This document shows, piece after piece, positions 61,843 through 64,000 of a stretch of DNA of 64,000 bases. Below the pieces are notes generated by a model. The model did no database searches. It was not told the DNA's origin and saw only the letters and a program-made list of their open reading frames with translations. Positions within the stretch are counted from its first letter, which is position 1. Each line of letters opens with the position of its first letter. The stretch lies in contig NZ_JH584235.1 of the NCBI RefSeq assembly GCF_000241465.1, forward strand, positions 686,246 through 750,245, given 5' to 3'. This DNA is from Sphingomonas echinoides ATCC 14820 (GTDB lineage: Bacteria > Pseudomonadota > Alphaproteobacteria > Sphingomonadales > Sphingomonadaceae). A program made the translations under genes and the position numbers.

Positions 61843-62313
61843 CTAACCACCGATTCGCACCGCGCCATCGGCGGCGACATGCACCACCACGCTCTCGCGC
61901 GACCGCGTGAGCGTCACGTCGAGCGGGCGATCGGCCATGCCGGTCGAATCGAACAGGATGCGGTCGCGCGGCGTCGCGCCGCTCGGCAGCGCCCGCGTGC
62001 CGCTGCTCCAGCGCGTTACCCGCAGCGGCTTCTCCCCCATCGCGACCCACGCGCCGTCCAGGCGTTCGTCAAAGCCATAGCCGCCCTCGGACACCCACAC
62101 GCTGATCGGCCGTGCGCCCACCACCGCCAGATCGTGCGCCGCGCGGGTCCGTGCGGCGAAGCGCGCGGCCTCATCGGTCAGCCGTCCGCGCGGATCAGGT
62201 AGCGCCATTACGACAACGGCGCTGGCCAGGCCGATGATCGCGATCACGATCATCAGCTCGATCAGCGTGAAGCCGCGCTCGCGCGCGTTACTGCCAGCTA
62301 CCGATATCGGCAT
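61843..62313 (-). CDS. gspH: Type II secretion minor pseudopilin GspH
   Basis: About 156 residues: leader ending ARERG|FTLIELMIVIAIIGLASAVVV, then a beta-rich domain with GYGFDERLDG. The ATG at 62313 is the nearest usable start and overlaps the gspG end by 26 bases. An open frame extending far upstream is antisense-type extension within gspG. Confidence 0.88.
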   Translation of the reverse strand: MPISVAGSNARERGFTLIELMIVIAIIGLASAVVVMALPDPRGRLTDEAARFAARTRAAHDLAVVGARPISVWVSEGGYGFDERLDGAWVAMGEKPLRVTRWSSGTRALPSGATPRDRILFDSTGMADRPLDVTLTRSRESVVVHVAADGAVRIGG

Positions 62314-62746
62314 TGGCCCCCTCGCCGCCTTCCTTATGGTCCGCGCCCAGCGTCCACACATCGGCCTCGCCATGCGCGCCGGGGGAGGCATAGAGATAGG
62401 GCTTGCCCCACGGGTCGAGCGGCAGTTTCTTGATATAGCCGCCCCGCTGATATTTGCTCGCATCGGCATCGGCCGGTGCCGACACCAAAGCCTGCAAGCC
62501 GTCGGTGGTCGAGGGGTACACATCGTTCTGCAATTTATAGAGATCGAGCGCGCCCTCGATCTGCGCGATATCGGCCTTGGCCTTGGTGATCTTGCCTTTG
62601 TCGCCCAGCGGCAGGACGTTGTACGTCACGATCGCGGCGAGCAGGCCGAGGATGACGATCACCACCATCAACTCGATCAGGGTAAAGCCCTGTTCAGTCG
62701 GGCGAACACGGCGGTTGGTGTGGGAAGCAGGCATTACAAACCTCAT
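62288..62746 (-). CDS. gspG: Type II secretion major pseudopilin GspG
   Basis: The 152-residue main pilus subunit: leader ending PTEQG|FTLIELMVVIVILGLLAAIV with Glu5, the long N-terminal helix, then LDLYKLQNDVYPSTTDGLQALV and KKLPLDPWGKPYLY with the calcium-site loop. The ATG overlaps the gspF stop (ATGA). Confidence 0.96.
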   Translation of the reverse strand: MRFVMPASHTNRRVRPTEQGFTLIELMVVIVILGLLAAIVTYNVLPLGDKGKITKAKADIAQIEGALDLYKLQNDVYPSTTDGLQALVSAPADADASKYQRGGYIKKLPLDPWGKPYLYASPGAHGEADVWTLGADHKEGGEGANADIGSWQ

Positions 62747-63969
62747 TGTCCGGCAAGCGTGTTGAGTTGCAGGATCGGTAGCAAAATGGATAGCACGATC
62801 GTGGCGACGACACCCCCCATCAGCACGATGATGAGCGGTTCGAGCAACGACAGCGCTGTAGTGGTGAAGCGGTCGAATTCACGCTCCAGATAATCCGCCG
62901 CGCGTTCCAGCATGTCGTCGAGCTGCCCCGCCGTCTCGCCCGACGCAGCGAGATAGGTCAGCAAGGGCGGGAACACCCCGGTCCGCCGCATCGCCGCCGA
63001 CAGGCTGCCGCCACCGCGGATCGATTCGATGATCTCGTCTGACGCGCGTTTCAGGCGCAGATTGTGGATCGTGCCGCCGGTCAGCGTCAGCCCTTCGAGC
63101 AGCGGCAAGCGACTCGCCACCATCGTCGCAAGCGTCCGCGCCATCCGCGCGGCGTGCAGATCGCGCAGCAAGCGGCCAAGCAAGGGCAGCTTCAAAATCC
63201 ACGTGTCGAACGCCAGCTTCACGCGGGGGTCCTTGAGCGCGCGCCACGCCCCCAGGCCGATCAGCACCGCCCCGATCAGCAGCGCCCACCAATAACCGAC
63301 CAGAAAGGCCGACAGCCCCATCACCGCCCGCGTCAGCAACGGCAGTTGCTGCCCGACCGTATCGAACTGCTCGACCACTTGCGGCACCACGAACACCATC
63401 AGCGCCGTCACCACCGCCATCGCCACAACCGCCAAAACGGAAGGATAGGCCAGCGTGGTGATGATCTTGCCGTTGATCTCGGCCTGGCGCTCCAGCAACA
63501 GCGACAGGCGTTCGAGGATGACCGGCAACGCGCCCGAGCTTTCCCCCGCCGACACCATCGCGCGGTACAGCGCGGGAAAGCTTTTCGCCTCGCGCGCCAT
63601 CGCCTCATGCAGCCGCCGCCCCTCGACCACGCCCGCATGGACCGATTCGACGATCGCGCGAACATGTTCCTGCTCGGTCTGGCGGACGATCGTGCGCAGC
63701 GATTCCTCCAGCGGCGATACGCGGTTGAGCGTGGCGAGTTGCCGCGTGAACAGCGTCAATTGCTTGGTGCTCATGCGCCGACGCCCCAAACGCACATCGG
63801 ACAGCAGCGCCTTGCCCTTGGCCGGACGCCCGGAGCCGGGTTCGACCTTGACCACATACAGCCGCCGCCGATCGAGCAGCGTGCGGGCATCGTCGATCGA
63901 CGGCGCTGCGATATGCCCGCGCGCTTCGCGCCCCTTGGTGTCGATCGCGATGTAATCGAAGTCAGGCAT
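62743..63969 (-). CDS. gspF: Type II secretion inner-membrane platform protein GspF
   Basis: A 408-residue protein with two homologous halves, each an alpha-helical cytoplasmic domain followed by membrane spans (about 175-195, 225-250 and 380-400). Motifs include KQLTLFTRQLATL, FPALYRAMVSAGESSGALPVILERL and FPPLLTYLAASGETAGQLDDMLERAADY. It starts at the ATG at 63969, so the gene is complete. The upstream gene, expected to be gspE, lies beyond the window edge. Confidence 0.96.
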   Translation of the reverse strand: MPDFDYIAIDTKGREARGHIAAPSIDDARTLLDRRRLYVVKVEPGSGRPAKGKALLSDVRLGRRRMSTKQLTLFTRQLATLNRVSPLEESLRTIVRQTEQEHVRAIVESVHAGVVEGRRLHEAMAREAKSFPALYRAMVSAGESSGALPVILERLSLLLERQAEINGKIITTLAYPSVLAVVAMAVVTALMVFVVPQVVEQFDTVGQQLPLLTRAVMGLSAFLVGYWWALLIGAVLIGLGAWRALKDPRVKLAFDTWILKLPLLGRLLRDLHAARMARTLATMVASRLPLLEGLTLTGGTIHNLRLKRASDEIIESIRGGGSLSAAMRRTGVFPPLLTYLAASGETAGQLDDMLERAADYLEREFDRFTTTALSLLEPLIIVLMGGVVATIVLSILLPILQLNTLAGQ

Positions 63970-64000
63970 GAGCCCTGCCCCCCACATATCCTCCCCTTCC

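Overview
The window is about 64 kb of GC-rich chromosomal DNA from a sphingomonad (alphaproteobacterium, Sphingomonas sensu lato). This follows from gene content and neighbourhoods, not from a database search. The main reasons are the envelope operon rpsB-tsf-pyrH-frr-uppS-cdsA-dxr-rseP-bamA-ompH-fabZ with no lpxD/lpxA/lpxB in it (sphingomonads carry glycosphingolipid instead of lipid A), a CckA hybrid kinase, DUF2794, alphaproteobacterial-type LexA boxes (GAAC-N7-GAAC), and intergenic inverted-repeat pairs of the kinds seen in this group. Most of it is core genome. I see no prophage, transposase, CRISPR array or integrated element. The hunt yields mainly small genes, regulatory DNA and repeats.

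Layout. 1-8 kb: the end of phoU and phoB (phosphate control), a proline-rich exported protein, an SDR, a membrane protein whose start site lies in a hairpin, DUF2794 and cysE, then ahpD/ahpC facing oxyR (peroxide defence) and a fasciclin protein. 8-11.8 kb: moaE, moaD, pgsA, an LplT-like transporter, a 55-residue tail-anchored protein, PilZ and rpmE. 11.8-23.2 kb: one long leftward cluster, from rpsB down to fabZ, joining translation, isoprenoid and phospholipid synthesis and outer-membrane assembly. Many of its genes overlap by 1-4 bases and many use GTG or TTG starts. 23.4-31 kb: a small membrane protein under an apparent LexA-controlled promoter, pssA and psd, icd, a Kef-type antiporter and alaS. 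31-47 kb: a TPR protein, peptidases (M24, M13), a dicarboxylate symporter, GST, recA with its SOS box, a stress-type SDR, a single-domain response regulator, cckA, DUF2062, smpB, a thioesterase and two lower-GC lipoprotein genes next to repeat pairs. 47-57.5 kb: dapA facing a lytic transglycosylase, greB, acyP, ettA, an M28 peptidase, a small lipoprotein, a TPR membrane protein, a HAD phosphatase, a leucine-dehydrogenase-like enzyme and tRNA-His. 57.6-64 kb: a type II secretion operon read leftward, gspF-G-H-I-J-K-L-M-N. Its upstream part (C, D, E expected) lies outside the window.

The most interesting candidate is the pair of exact GAAC-N7-GAAC boxes. One sits in the recA promoter. The other sits inside a strong promoter for an undescribed 75-residue single-span membrane protein (23463-23690), which suggests an SOS-induced membrane protein, perhaps functionally like the SOS division inhibitors of Caulobacter. 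Next come two hairpins that bury a perfect Shine-Dalgarno (2824-2859 and 11449-11476), and five intergenic inverted repeat pairs of four sequence families. No gap above 300 bases lacks a feature. The longest gene-free stretches (4954-5197, 23199-23462, 37228-37497, 52708-52977) are described under their neighbours.
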